The notes under the pieces were generated by a model. It saw only the letters and a program-made list of their open reading frames with translations, ran no database searches and was not told where the DNA came from. Shown one piece after another: positions 46,154 to 55,037 of a DNA stretch of 64,000 nt. Position numbers and translations under genes: made by a program. The DNA comes from Acidisarcina sp. (GTDB lineage: Bacteria; Acidobacteriota; Terriglobia; Terriglobales; Acidobacteriaceae), in contig DATLIY010000007.1 in the NCBI GenBank assembly GCA_035539175.1, positions 186,001 to 250,000 of the forward strand, read 5' to 3'. Numbering within the stretch: the first letter of the stretch is position 1; each line of letters opens with the position of its first letter.

Positions 46154-47743
46154 ATGATCTCCAGAAGTCACCCGGAGCCGTTGCTTCTGGCAAGCGCGGT
46201 TGTCGTTTCTCGCTACCTCTTTCGCAGCCACGATCTCTATGACATTGACTCCGTAAATTTTGCGCTGGCGATCCAACGCTTCGATCCTCGCGTCCACCAG
46301 CCCCATCCTCCCGGATATCCGCTCTATATCTATCTGGGGCGCTTGTTGAATACCGTGGTCCATAATGCCAATCTCGCGCTCGTTCTGCTCAGCATCGCTG
46401 CGAGTTGCGGGGTGGCCCTTCTCGTCTACCGAATGACTTTGGACTGGTTTGGACTTAGCGCAGCGCGCTTTGCCGGAGTCCTGTTCCTGCTGTCTCCCCT
46501 CGCCTGGTTTCATGGGACGGTGGCACTGACCTACAGTGTCGAAGCCTTCTTTTCCGCACTATTGGGCTATCTATGCTGGCGCGTGATCTGCGGGAACCTG
46601 GCCCTGATCGCACCGGCCGGATTTATTTTGGGAATCTCTGCCGGAGTGCGTCCGTCTTCCCTTCTCTTTCTGGGTCCGCTCTTTCTCTTCTCGCTCCGAG
46701 AGGCTCCACTACAGAGGAAGCTTGTTGGGTTAACAGCGTGCGTTGTGACTCTCGCCGCATGGTTCTTCCCCATGATCCGCGCCAGCCATGGATTCGCGAC
46801 CTACTTCGGAGCACTGCTATCTCTGTGGCAATTGGTGCCTTCGAAGGACACGGTTTTCAATTCTTCTCCTGCTACCTCTGTGGCGCGGGCCTGCACCATA
46901 GTCTTTATCTACTTCCTATACTTCGGAGCCGCGGCCTTGGCCCCTCTGGGGCGCACACATCGCCCCCTCCCCGATGCCCGCCGCAAAAAGGTCTTCACCG
47001 CGGTGTGGGTAACTCCAGCACTCTGCTTCTTCACTTTGATCTTCCTCAAATTCGTCAACAGCGGTTATCTCCTGTTGCTCGTGCCTCCAGCCTGCATCTG
47101 GCTGGGATTGTGGTCTTCGGAGTGGTATGACAGGGCTACTCTTCGCAAGCCGTTCAAACTGGCAACAGTTGCTCTATGTGCTTCGATCAATGTCCTCATC
47201 TTTCTTCTGTCCCCGCTCTATTGCTCCTATAGCTCGGTGCGCCGCTTTGAGGCCGAGTTAGAGAGAATTCAGGCGGCGGTTCCTCAGCTTGGATCGCCCA
47301 AAGACACTGTGCTCCTCGGCTTCGATTCGCATTTCCTCGGCTACCGCCACGCAGGCTACTATCTTCCCGGCTATCTCACCGTTGAGTATCCCGAAGTTAA
47401 ATTGCGAGAAGGAACCCGCATCTTCTCCATGCACGAACGCGACACATCTCTCCTTACTGGATTGCCTGGTGCGCCATATTCCCGCTTCATCCTCTTCCCG
47501 CTTCCCGGCGGAGATGTTGCCTACCAGGAGTACCTGCAACAGGTGAAGCAGAAACTGCCGGCAGAGAGTCTGCGCACCGTCCGCTTACAAGGACAGGACT
47601 TCCTCATCGGCTCCCTCTCGTATATGCCGCCACTGTTCCCTGTGCTGGCATCGCAATCCCGCCAGGTTGTGTATGCGCCGCTTCACTCCGCAATGCCCCG
47701 TGTAAACAGCCGTACACACCTCCCCGAGGCTGAAGCTCCTTAA
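46154..47743 (+). CDS. GT-C-like membrane glycosyltransferase
   Basis: 529 residues with about ten membrane helices. The first loop 'YDIDSVNFALAIQRFDP' and 'HQPHPPGYPLYIYLGRLLN' fits the acidic-site pattern of ArnT/PMT-like GT-C enzymes, which use a polyprenyl-phosphate sugar. A soluble C-terminal part follows (about 380-529). Divergent from the sigma-54 activator and upstream of the Tad genes; it may glycosylate pili or a surface polymer (inference). Confidence 0.75.
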   Translation: MISRSHPEPLLLASAVVVSRYLFRSHDLYDIDSVNFALAIQRFDPRVHQPHPPGYPLYIYLGRLLNTVVHNANLALVLLSIAASCGVALLVYRMTLDWFGLSAARFAGVLFLLSPLAWFHGTVALTYSVEAFFSALLGYLCWRVICGNLALIAPAGFILGISAGVRPSSLLFLGPLFLFSLREAPLQRKLVGLTACVVTLAAWFFPMIRASHGFATYFGALLSLWQLVPSKDTVFNSSPATSVARACTIVFIYFLYFGAAALAPLGRTHRPLPDARRKKVFTAVWVTPALCFFTLIFLKFVNSGYLLLLVPPACIWLGLWSSEWYDRATLRKPFKLATVALCASINVLIFLLSPLYCSYSSVRRFEAELERIQAAVPQLGSPKDTVLLGFDSHFLGYRHAGYYLPGYLTVEYPEVKLREGTRIFSMHERDTSLLTGLPGAPYSRFILFPLPGGDVAYQEYLQQVKQKLPAESLRTVRLQGQDFLIGSLSYMPPLFPVLASQSRQVVYAPLHSAMPRVNSRTHLPEAEAP

Positions 47744-47780
47744 CGTCCTGAATTCAGGCTTTCCCTGCTTCCGTTGGATT

Positions 47781-47796
47781 TGGATGGAGAATTGCA
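47781..47796 (+). promoter_or_regulatory. Candidate sigma-54 promoter of the cpaA operon
   Basis: TGGATGGAGAATTGCA: TGG and TTGCA spaced so that GG-N10-GC is exact. The start of transcription about 47807 leaves about 55 bases to ATG 47863. Confidence 0.6.
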
Positions 47797-47862
47797 TTCC
47801 CTCCAAACATTCCCTGAAAGGGGAAAGAGTTATTCCCTGATTGGGGGAGAAAGGGACTGCCG

Positions 47863-48378
47863 ATGCACTCCATTGCCTGGTGGCCAACGTTGCTCGTTCT
47901 CGCAGTGGCTACCTTCACGGATCTGCGGAGCCGCCGCATCCCCAATTGGCTGGTATTCCCCTTCCTGATCGCGGGAGTCATTGTCTCCGGCACGCTCCAC
48001 GGATGGCCGGGGGTTGTGCAGAGTTTCTTCGGGCTGGCATTAGGCGCACTGCTCCTCGGCGTTCTTGCCTGGATGGGTGGCATGGGAATGGGCGACGTGA
48101 AGCTATGCGCGGCGATCGGCGCCTGGATTGGGCCTGCTCAATTGACGACTGCGCTGGTCGTCACCGGCATTACTGGAGGCATCATGGCGCTATGCTGGGC
48201 CGCCGCTGGAGGATTTCTCGGCGACCTGTTCAGTGGCACCGGCGATCTCATCTTTGGTCTGAAGCAACGCGGTATGCGTCCCCATCCGGAGTTAGTGCTC
48301 GATAACCCCGTGGCGCGCAAAATGCCGTACGCTCCTGCAATCGCAATCGGCACACTCGTTTCCTTTTTCTCGCGTTGA
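47863..48378 (+). CDS. cpaA: Prepilin peptidase (A24 family)
   Basis: Membrane aspartyl protease that cleaves the Flp and TadE prepilins after the conserved Gly. 171 residues with six hydrophobic helices. The catalytic Asp residues are in 'VATFTDLRSRRIPN' (first) and 'GGMGMGDVKLCAAIGA' (GxGD motif). First gene of the Tad locus, preceded by a sigma-54-type promoter. Confidence 0.9.
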   Translation: MHSIAWWPTLLVLAVATFTDLRSRRIPNWLVFPFLIAGVIVSGTLHGWPGVVQSFFGLALGALLLGVLAWMGGMGMGDVKLCAAIGAWIGPAQLTTALVVTGITGGIMALCWAAAGGFLGDLFSGTGDLIFGLKQRGMRPHPELVLDNPVARKMPYAPAIAIGTLVSFFSR

Positions 48379-48388
48379 GGACCTATAG

Positions 48389-49648
48389 ATGCAGCATGGC
48401 GACTACAACGGCAATAAGTCTAACCATCTTCAACCCGGCGGAGTGAATTTCGTGATGTCAACCCCTACACAAGATCCCGACGCCTTAGGTACCAACGTAT
48501 TATCTGTTGCGTTGATTGGTCCAGAAGAACACCGCCGCAAGGCGGTGGCCCGAGCTTTGGCAGGACCACAGGCCAGCGTGACGCGAGAGTTTTCTTCCTA
48601 CCCTGGCCTGGACGATGTGCCCCGGTTGCTGGAGAACGATTACGACGTCATTATCGTCGACCTGGATAGTAATCCAGAGCACGCCCTCGACCTCGTCGAA
48701 TCTATCTGCGGCAATGGCTCCGCGACGGTCATGGTCTATTCAGCGCAGTCCGATTCGGAGATGCTGGTGCGCTGCATGCGTGCCGGTGCGCGTGAGTATC
48801 TCACCCAGCCCATCGCTCCGAGCACAATCGCAGAGGCCCTGGTTCGCGCCTCGGTTCGCCGTCCGGCCGCCCGGCCGCCAAAGAAGGCACCAGGCAAGCT
48901 GCTGGTATTTGTCGGCGCTAAAGGAGGCTCTGGAGTTACCACCATCGCCAGCAACTTTGCCGTTGCTCTTGCTCAGGAGTGCAACCGCAACAGCTTGCTG
49001 GTTGACCTCCACCTTCCGCTGGGGGACGCCGCCCTGGATCTCGGGCTGACTCCGAAGTACTCCACCGTAAATGCCCTGCAGAATTTCAATCGTCTGGACT
49101 CCAACTTTCTCTCGACATTGTTAACCAAGCATGGCTCGGGGCTGTCTGTGCTCGCGGCTCCGGATAGATACACCGAGATCCACGCGCCGGAGGAGGCTGT
49201 CGAGAAACTGCTGGCCGTAACCCGGCAGGACTTTGACTACGTGGTTGTCGATGCCGGATCGAGGTTGGGCATGATCAGCAAAGCCATCTTCAACGAAGCC
49301 GCCGCCATCTACCTCGTGACGCAGATCAGTATCCCTGAACTGCGCAACTCCAATCGCCTGATTTCGGAATTCTTCAACACCGGCGAAAACAAACTCCAGA
49401 TCGTGCTCAACCGCTATTCACCGCGCACACTGGGCATCGATGAAGAACATATTACGAAGGCGCTTACACGTCCGGCCGAATGGAAGATTCCGGGAGATTT
49501 CCCTGCAGCTCGACGGGCGCAGAACACTGCCACCCCTCTGGCACTTGGGGATTCGCCAATATCACGAATCATCCGGCAGATGGCAAGAACCGCCTGTGGC
49601 ATGCCTGCGCATGGGGAAAAGAAGAACCGGTTCACCTTATTCGGATGA
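48389..49648 (+). CDS. cpaE: Pilus localisation ATPase CpaE/TadZ
   Basis: 419 residues. A receiver-like domain without the full phosphorylation set precedes a MinD/ParA-like ATPase with '[20 protein letters not shown]', a deviant Walker A that has Val where most ParA proteins have Lys, usual for this family. ATG 48389 has GAGGACC upstream; GTG 48452 is an alternative. Helps place the Tad machine at the cell pole in other species. Confidence 0.88.
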   Translation: MQHGDYNGNKSNHLQPGGVNFVMSTPTQDPDALGTNVLSVALIGPEEHRRKAVARALAGPQASVTREFSSYPGLDDVPRLLENDYDVIIVDLDSNPEHALDLVESICGNGSATVMVYSAQSDSEMLVRCMRAGAREYLTQPIAPSTIAEALVRASVRRPAARPPKKAPGKLLVFVGAKGGSGVTTIASNFAVALAQECNRNSLLVDLHLPLGDAALDLGLTPKYSTVNALQNFNRLDSNFLSTLLTKHGSGLSVLAAPDRYTEIHAPEEAVEKLLAVTRQDFDYVVVDAGSRLGMISKAIFNEAAAIYLVTQISIPELRNSNRLISEFFNTGENKLQIVLNRYSPRTLGIDEEHITKALTRPAEWKIPGDFPAARRAQNTATPLALGDSPISRIIRQMARTACGMPAHGEKKNRFTLFG

Positions 49649-49673
49649 AGTCCAACTATACGGATGGGATCGC

Positions 49674-50954
49674 GTGGAACAACTGAATTTTGATAAGTTC
49701 AAAGCCGACATACACAAAGCCCTGATCTCGAAGCTGGATCTGGAGAAGCTCTCCCTTGTCAATTCCAGCCAGGCGCGGCAGGCCGTCGCCTCCATGGTTC
49801 ACGAGATCATCAACGGCCAGCGGGTGCCGCTCAGCTTTGGCGAACAAGAAAAAATCCAGACGCAATTGCTCGATGAAGTCTTCGGCCTTGGCCCATTGGA
49901 GCCGCTGCTTAGCGATCCAAAGATCTCCGACATCCTCGTGAACGACAAGAACCACGTCTTCATTGAGCGTGGCGGTATCCTGCAGCAAGTTGACACCGCA
50001 TTTCGCGACGACCGCCATCTACTACAGATCATCGATCGCATCGTGTCGCGTGTGGGCCGCAGAGTGGACGAGTCCTCTCCGATGGTCGATGCCCGGCTGC
50101 CGGATGGCTCTCGTGTCAACGCCATCATTCCACCGCTTGCCCTCGACGGCCCAGCGTTGTCCATTCGCCGCTTCGGCACCGGCCCCGTCGGCGCGGATCA
50201 ACTCGTGGCCCTGAAGAGTGTCTCGCCGGAGATGCTGGAGATGCTGGCTGCTGCGGTACGCGCACGCATCAGCATCCTGATCTCCGGTGGCACTGGCGCC
50301 GGAAAGACCACATTGCTCAACATTCTGTCGCAGTACATCCCGCCGAACGAACGTCTGGTGACGATTGAAGATGCTGCCGAACTGCAGCTCGCACAGAAAA
50401 ATATCGTGCGCCTGGAGACTCGGCCTCCGAATGTAGAAGGACAGGGAGCGATCCGCCAGCGTCAACTGCTCATCAACAGCCTCCGCATGCGGCCTGACCG
50501 CATCATCATCGGCGAGGTCCGCGGAGAAGAAGCCTTCGATATGCTGCAGGCAATGAACACCGGTCACGAAGGCTCCATGACCACGATTCACGCCAACACG
50601 CCGCGCGATGCCCTGAGCAGACTTGAGTCGATGGTGGCGATGACCAACTTTAATCTTCCTGAGCGAACGATCCGCCAGCAGATGACCTCGGCGATCGCCA
50701 TCGTGGTTCAGGCTTCCCGCATGAGCGATGGCACGCGCAAAGTAGTCAGCATCTCCGAGATCACTGGCATGGAAGAAAACATCATTAGCATGCAGGAAAT
50801 CTTCAGCTTCAAGAAGAAAGGGATCGGGCCGGATGGCAAGGTCATCGGCGCATTTGAGCCGAGCCGTATTCGCCCGAAGTTCCTCGAACAACTTCGTATA
50901 TCGGGAATCTTTCTGTCACCGAATCTCTTCGAGCAAACGCTCGAGGTGAACTGA
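49674..50954 (+). CDS. cpaF: Tad secretion ATPase CpaF/TadA
   Basis: Hexameric ATPase that powers pilus assembly. 426 residues from GTG 49674, which lies 25 bases after the cpaE stop; the frame is open further upstream but overlaps cpaE. Typical blocks: '[18 protein letters not shown]', '[20 protein letters not shown]', Walker A '[17 protein letters not shown]', Asp box '[11 protein letters not shown]', and Walker B/His box '[20 protein letters not shown]' with '[11 protein letters not shown]'. Confidence 0.93.
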   Translation: MEQLNFDKFKADIHKALISKLDLEKLSLVNSSQARQAVASMVHEIINGQRVPLSFGEQEKIQTQLLDEVFGLGPLEPLLSDPKISDILVNDKNHVFIERGGILQQVDTAFRDDRHLLQIIDRIVSRVGRRVDESSPMVDARLPDGSRVNAIIPPLALDGPALSIRRFGTGPVGADQLVALKSVSPEMLEMLAAAVRARISILISGGTGAGKTTLLNILSQYIPPNERLVTIEDAAELQLAQKNIVRLETRPPNVEGQGAIRQRQLLINSLRMRPDRIIIGEVRGEEAFDMLQAMNTGHEGSMTTIHANTPRDALSRLESMVAMTNFNLPERTIRQQMTSAIAIVVQASRMSDGTRKVVSISEITGMEENIISMQEIFSFKKKGIGPDGKVIGAFEPSRIRPKFLEQLRISGIFLSPNLFEQTLEVN

Positions 50955-50975
50955 GAAAGTCGAGGGCTAAGAAAG

Positions 50976-51947
50976 ATGCTATTGGTTCTGGTGCTTGTAT
51001 TCTCAGGTAGTTTCGTGGTTCTCTCGCTGCTTCTGCTGGCAGGCGGAACGAGCACCACGCAACAAGCCAAGCAAACGCTAGCGGCGCTCGAGTCGGCGCT
51101 AGCTACCGACACGTTAAATTCGCGCGATCAGATCGTGAATGTTCGGAAAGATGAACTATTCAGCGCCGTGCCGTGGATTCATCGCTGGCTACTGAAGATG
51201 AAGATCGCATCGCGCATGCGACAGCTGCTCTATCAAGCCAACCTCAAGTGGTCCGTTGGAGGCATGCTGCTCGGTTCTGCCGTCTGCTTTGTTGTCCCTG
51301 CCTATCTGATAAACCTGCGTACGCAAAGCGTCCTCTTTGGACTGCTCGTTGGCTTCTTCTTGAGCTTCGCGCCCTTTGCGTTCCTGCTCTACAAGCGCAA
51401 CCAGCGCTTCCACAAATTTGAACAGGGCCTGCCAGAGGCGCTGGATATGATGGTGACCGCACTCCGTGCCGGTCATAGCCTTGTATCTTCCCTGGGTTTG
51501 GTTTCGCGTGAGTGTCCCGACCCGGTCGGCACCGAATTCCGCATTTGTTTCGACGAGCAAAACTATGGCCTGGAACTGAGAACGGCCATGGCGAACCTGG
51601 TCACACGTGTTCCTCTACAGGATCTGAAAATCGTCACTACCGGCATCCTGATTCAGAAGGAGAGCGGAGGAAATCTTGCCGAAGTGCTGGATAAGGCTGC
51701 CCAGCTGATTCGCGAGCGATTCCGTCTGAAACAACAGGTTCGCGTGTATACCGCACAGGGTCGCTTAACCGGATGGATTCTCTCTTTTCTGCCGCTCGTG
51801 CTCGGAGTAGCCCTGTATCTCGTGAACCCGGACACCATGAGCCTTTTGTGGAAGCGTCCGATTGGCATCAAGCTTCTCTATACCGCGACGGGCATGACGA
51901 TCACCGGCGCTCTCATCATTCGCAAGATCGTCAACATGGAAGTTTGA
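50976..51947 (+). CDS. tadB: Tad inner-membrane platform protein TadB
   Basis: 323 residues: a membrane helix at the N-terminus, two in the middle (about 85-135) and one or two at the C-terminus, around a T2SSF domain: 'FEQGLPEALDMMVTALRAGH', 'ILIQKESGGNLAEVLDKAAQ'. The GxN-type motif GGNLAEVL is conserved. Follows cpaF by 21 bases. Confidence 0.92.
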   Translation: MLLVLVLVFSGSFVVLSLLLLAGGTSTTQQAKQTLAALESALATDTLNSRDQIVNVRKDELFSAVPWIHRWLLKMKIASRMRQLLYQANLKWSVGGMLLGSAVCFVVPAYLINLRTQSVLFGLLVGFFLSFAPFAFLLYKRNQRFHKFEQGLPEALDMMVTALRAGHSLVSSLGLVSRECPDPVGTEFRICFDEQNYGLELRTAMANLVTRVPLQDLKIVTTGILIQKESGGNLAEVLDKAAQLIRERFRLKQQVRVYTAQGRLTGWILSFLPLVLGVALYLVNPDTMSLLWKRPIGIKLLYTATGMTITGALIIRKIVNMEV

Positions 51948-51970
51948 TCCCAGGTTTTTCAAGGTGAGTT

Positions 51971-52882
51971 ATGGCATTGGCGTTCTTCGCATTCTTAGTG
52001 GTCTTCCTGCTGATTGGGAGCGGTGGTCTGCTCCTTTTCTACCGGGAGGCAATGCTTCAGCGCATCGCCTTGGTGATCACACCGCGCGAGAAGCGAGGCC
52101 TGCTGCAGAACACCATTGAGCACACAAGTTCCTCGCTACGGGGCGTCGTCGAACAGGCCGAGCGCATTCTGCCGAAGAGCCAGGCAGAAGTCTCCATCAT
52201 GCGACAACGTTTGATCCGTGCCGGCTTCCGCAGCGACGCGGCAATGAGATATTTCTATGGCGTCAAGGTATTGCTTCCTCTGGCTCTCTGCCTTTTGGTT
52301 CTCATCACTGGGATTGGGCACCAGAGCCCTCTGTTCGCCTATGCCGCAGCTCTCGGGTTCGGCTTTCTGGCACCGGATTTCTGGCTGGGCCGGCAGATTT
52401 CTAGCCGGCAATCGCGAATTCGAACCGGCCTGGCGGATGTCCTGGATCTGCTGGTGATCTGTATTGAGGCCGGGCTTGGTCTGGACCAGGCAACCGCGCG
52501 CACAACCGAAGAATTGGAGCAGGCTCACCCGGATATTTGCGATGAGCTAACCGTCGTTGTATTGGAGCAGCGCGCGGGACGCCCGCGTTCCGATGCCTGG
52601 AAAAACTTTGCGGACCGAACCGGCGTAGAAAGCGTACGCAATCTCGTGTCCGTCCTGGCTCAATCCGAGCAGTTCGGAACGAGCATCGCCAAAACGCTAC
52701 GCATACATTCTGAGACCCTCAGAACCCAGCGCCGCCAGAGAGTGGAGGAGCAAGCCGCAAAGACCACGGTCAAGCTGATCTTTCCGTTGGTCTTTTTCAT
52801 CTTCCCCTCGCTGTTTCTGGTCACCCTGGGTCCTGCGCTCATTATTATGTCCGAGTCGTTTCAGAAATATCTCAACCACTGA
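51971..52882 (+). CDS. tadC: Tad inner-membrane platform protein TadC
   Basis: 303 residues with a T2SSF domain ('LADVLDLLVICIEAGLGLDQ', 'SVLAQSEQFGTSIAKTLRIH') flanked by membrane helices, the second platform subunit that pairs with TadB. Starts 23 bases after tadB behind AAGGTGAG. Confidence 0.92.
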   Translation: MALAFFAFLVVFLLIGSGGLLLFYREAMLQRIALVITPREKRGLLQNTIEHTSSSLRGVVEQAERILPKSQAEVSIMRQRLIRAGFRSDAAMRYFYGVKVLLPLALCLLVLITGIGHQSPLFAYAAALGFGFLAPDFWLGRQISSRQSRIRTGLADVLDLLVICIEAGLGLDQATARTTEELEQAHPDICDELTVVVLEQRAGRPRSDAWKNFADRTGVESVRNLVSVLAQSEQFGTSIAKTLRIHSETLRTQRRQRVEEQAAKTTVKLIFPLVFFIFPSLFLVTLGPALIIMSESFQKYLNH

Positions 52883-52899
52883 AAGAAGGGAGAATTGAC

Positions 52900-52995
52900 G
52901 TGGATAATGTCACGATCATCAGAGTTGTTGCTGGCGTGCTCTTCGTCGTCGTGCTGGTCATTCTGATCCAGCGCCGTCGCACACGGGTTCGCTAA
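52900..52995 (+). CDS. 31-residue single-helix membrane peptide in the Tad locus
   Basis: GTG start with AAGGGAGAATTGAC upstream, 17 bases after tadC. The peptide has a polar start, one hydrophobic helix ('VVAGVLFVVVLVILI') and a basic end (QRRRTRVR). Helix length, positive-inside tail and operon position support translation. It could be a platform-associated or regulatory micropeptide. Confidence 0.55.
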   Translation: MDNVTIIRVVAGVLFVVVLVILIQRRRTRVR

Positions 52996-53045
52996 CCGGA
53001 CCGTTGGCTGGTGGGTCCTGGACGCTAAACGAAATCCGACTTCTA

Positions 53046-53069
53046 CCCCAGCAGGCTTGCTTGCTGGGG
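53046..53069 (+). terminator. Hairpin between tadC and the DUF192 gene
   Basis: CCCCAGCA-GGCTTGCT-TGCTGGGG, a perfect 8-bp stem with an 8-base loop and no T-run. It could reduce read-through or stabilise mRNA between the first and second parts of the locus. Confidence 0.45.
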
Positions 53070-53287
53070 AGCTCCGGTGCTTGCGCTGTCGGTTTCACCT
53101 GACACGTGTCTTGCCCAAGTCGAATTTCGGCCGGTGTAGGGCCCCCTCCGTTCCTGACCAACGTAAGGCGTACTGGCCGCCCGACGATGTCCGAGAAAGG
53201 AATGCATGACGACTTGAATTCAGCAATGAAGAGGTATCTAAAAACTCCGCCCGATTACAGGGCACTCGCCGAGCGCGGGAGACCAAG

Positions 53288-53710
53288 ATGGATAGACCGA
53301 CGTACTGCGTATATAACCAGACCCGCGAGTGTTTCCTCGGCCTGAAGGTTGCTGCTGCCGATACCATCTTCGCACGCCTTAGAGGGTTGATTGGACGGCT
53401 ACGGCTCAAGTTCGATGAGGGCATCTGGGTGGTGCCGTCGCGTGGCGTCCACACCCTGGGAGTGTTATTCCCTCTGGATCTGATCTATCTGGACAAAGAT
53501 CATCGAGTCATCCACATCATCGAGTACTTCCCTACATTTCGCATCGCTCCCTTGCGCACGCAGGCCGCCAGTGTATTGGAACTGCCGACGCACACAATCT
53601 ATTCCTCACAGACTCAGGCCGGCGATCAGTTGGTGATCTGCAGAGCGGAGGAAATAGAGAATCGGTTAAAAAAAAGTACTGTGGCGAATCTTAGCGGCGT
53701 GACCGAGTGA
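53288..53710 (+). CDS. DUF192 protein (first copy)
   Basis: 140 residues of the DUF192/COG1430 fold: 'RLRGLIGRLRLKFDEGIWVV', 'GVHTLGVLFPLDLIYLDKDH', 'TQAASVLELPTHTIYSSQTQ'. ATG behind GGGAGACCAAG. Family role unknown. Sits 13 bases before the PilZ-TadE gene. A second DUF192 gene is at 61122. Confidence 0.88.
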   Translation: MDRPTYCVYNQTRECFLGLKVAAADTIFARLRGLIGRLRLKFDEGIWVVPSRGVHTLGVLFPLDLIYLDKDHRVIHIIEYFPTFRIAPLRTQAASVLELPTHTIYSSQTQAGDQLVICRAEEIENRLKKSTVANLSGVTE

Positions 53711-53723
53711 ACGCAGGTAAACA

Positions 53724-54578
53724 ATGGTGTCATTCAAGAATTGGTTTCAAAAACTTCTGACTCCAGACCGGCGCCGTGCCGAGCGACACCAGTCGCCACA
53801 GCTGGTTGCGTTCTATTGGAATGGCACACCCCCGTTGGGGCACGACGTTCGGGATATCAGTTCGACAGGACTCTATCTGAAGACGGAAGATCGCTGGTAC
53901 CCAGGCACGCTGGTCACCATGACTCTGCAGCAAACCGGCACCCCCGTCGTCGGATCAGAACAAGCCATCGCCGTGGACGCGAAGGTTGTCCGATTTGGCG
54001 AGGATGGCGTAGGCCTCGCATTTGTCGTAGCGGAAAAACCAACGATGCCCAACAAAACGGATAAGAAAACTCTCGGCAAATTCCTTCAACATCTTCAGGA
54101 GTGCAAAGGCCAGGCCCTGATTGAATACATCCTCCTTCTGCCCTTGTTATTCCTGCTGGTCGTCAACGTGGTCAACTTTGGGGGATTCTTCTTCGCCTGG
54201 ATTACCGTCGCAAACGCCGCGCGCGCGGGGGTGAATTACGGAATCCTCGGTGGCGCCTCGGTCGGCCCCGTGTCGACGCCAAGTGCAAGCATGATCAACA
54301 GCCTGATCACCCAGGACATCTCCTCTCTGCTGAATCGCTCCAGCCTTGTGGTGAGCATCTGCCAGCAGAACAATGGGTTGATCACCACGCTTCAGGGAAC
54401 TTGCGCTTCGGTTCCTGCCGATCCAGAGCCCGGAGCCTATGTGCTGACTACCGTCGACGTGACCTATACCTATCGGCCCTTTATCCCGGCAGGATTTCAA
54501 TTCCCCAACCTCAACATCTACGCGACCATACCGCCGACTACGGTTCACCGGCGGGCTGTGATGAGGTCGATCCAATGA
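53724..54578 (+). CDS. PilZ-TadE fusion (c-di-GMP-sensing pilin-like protein)
   Basis: 284 residues. The N-terminal part is a PilZ domain: RxxxR at Arg17-Arg21 ('RRRAERHQ') and DxSxxG at 44-49 ('DISSTG'), the two c-di-GMP-binding motifs. After a linker the C-terminal half is a TadE minor-pilin segment: 'GQALIEYILLLPLLFLLVVN' with Gly129 before the processing-type site, one membrane helix (about 134-158) and an exported domain with two Cys. The PilZ part would face the cytoplasm. Cleavage at Gly129 would separate the halves, so either it is not cleaved or processing is itself a signal (inference). Its stop overlaps the next TadE start. Confidence 0.88.
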   Translation: MVSFKNWFQKLLTPDRRRAERHQSPQLVAFYWNGTPPLGHDVRDISSTGLYLKTEDRWYPGTLVTMTLQQTGTPVVGSEQAIAVDAKVVRFGEDGVGLAFVVAEKPTMPNKTDKKTLGKFLQHLQECKGQALIEYILLLPLLFLLVVNVVNFGGFFFAWITVANAARAGVNYGILGGASVGPVSTPSASMINSLITQDISSLLNRSSLVVSICQQNNGLITTLQGTCASVPADPEPGAYVLTTVDVTYTYRPFIPAGFQFPNLNIYATIPPTTVHRRAVMRSIQ

Positions 54579-55024
54579 GAACACGCGCCGGGCGATTGAA
54601 AATGGACCAGGGCAGCAGTCTGATCGAATTCAGCCTGGTCGCTCTCATGTTCGTTGTAGTGCTCCTCAGCATCGTGGAGATGGGCCGCATGGTCCTTGTA
54701 TATACCACTGTGGCCAACGCGGCGCGCGCCGGAGCCAGGTACGCGATCGTCCACGGCGGAGAGCGAACCGGCAGCGGAGTGAACGGACCAAGCGGACCGG
54801 GCAGCACCACGCAGGTGGAAACCGTAGTCAAAAACTTCGCCAGCGCCGGCCTGCTCGATACCAGCAGGCTCACGATCACCGTTTCCTATCCAGACAGCAC
54901 CAACACCGCGGGATCCTCTGTCACTGTCAAGGTTACATATCCGTACGATCCCCTCGTCTCGTTCTTCAATACGATGTTGAGCACAACAATGGGGAGCATC
55001 AGCAAAGGAATTATCACGTTTTGA
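54575..55024 (+). CDS. tadE: TadE-like minor pilin
   Basis: 149 residues: ATGA overlap with the preceding gene, prepilin-like 'DQGSSLIEFSLVALMFVVVL' with Gly before the cleavage site and Glu at +5, membrane helix (about 15-38), then an exported beta domain. Typical TadE, probably partner of the fusion protein. Confidence 0.9.
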   Translation: MRTRAGRLKMDQGSSLIEFSLVALMFVVVLLSIVEMGRMVLVYTTVANAARAGARYAIVHGGERTGSGVNGPSGPGSTTQVETVVKNFASAGLLDTSRLTITVSYPDSTNTAGSSVTVKVTYPYDPLVSFFNTMLSTTMGSISKGIITF

Positions 55025-55037
55025 GGAGCTTCATCCT

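Noticed and set aside
50022-50891. 289-residue frame opposite cpaF
   Set aside because: Antisense to conserved ATPase motifs; His/Arg-rich shadow.
53187-53345. 52-residue frame before the DUF192 gene
   Set aside because: Overlaps the DUF192 start by 58 bases, no conserved features; not strong enough to call.
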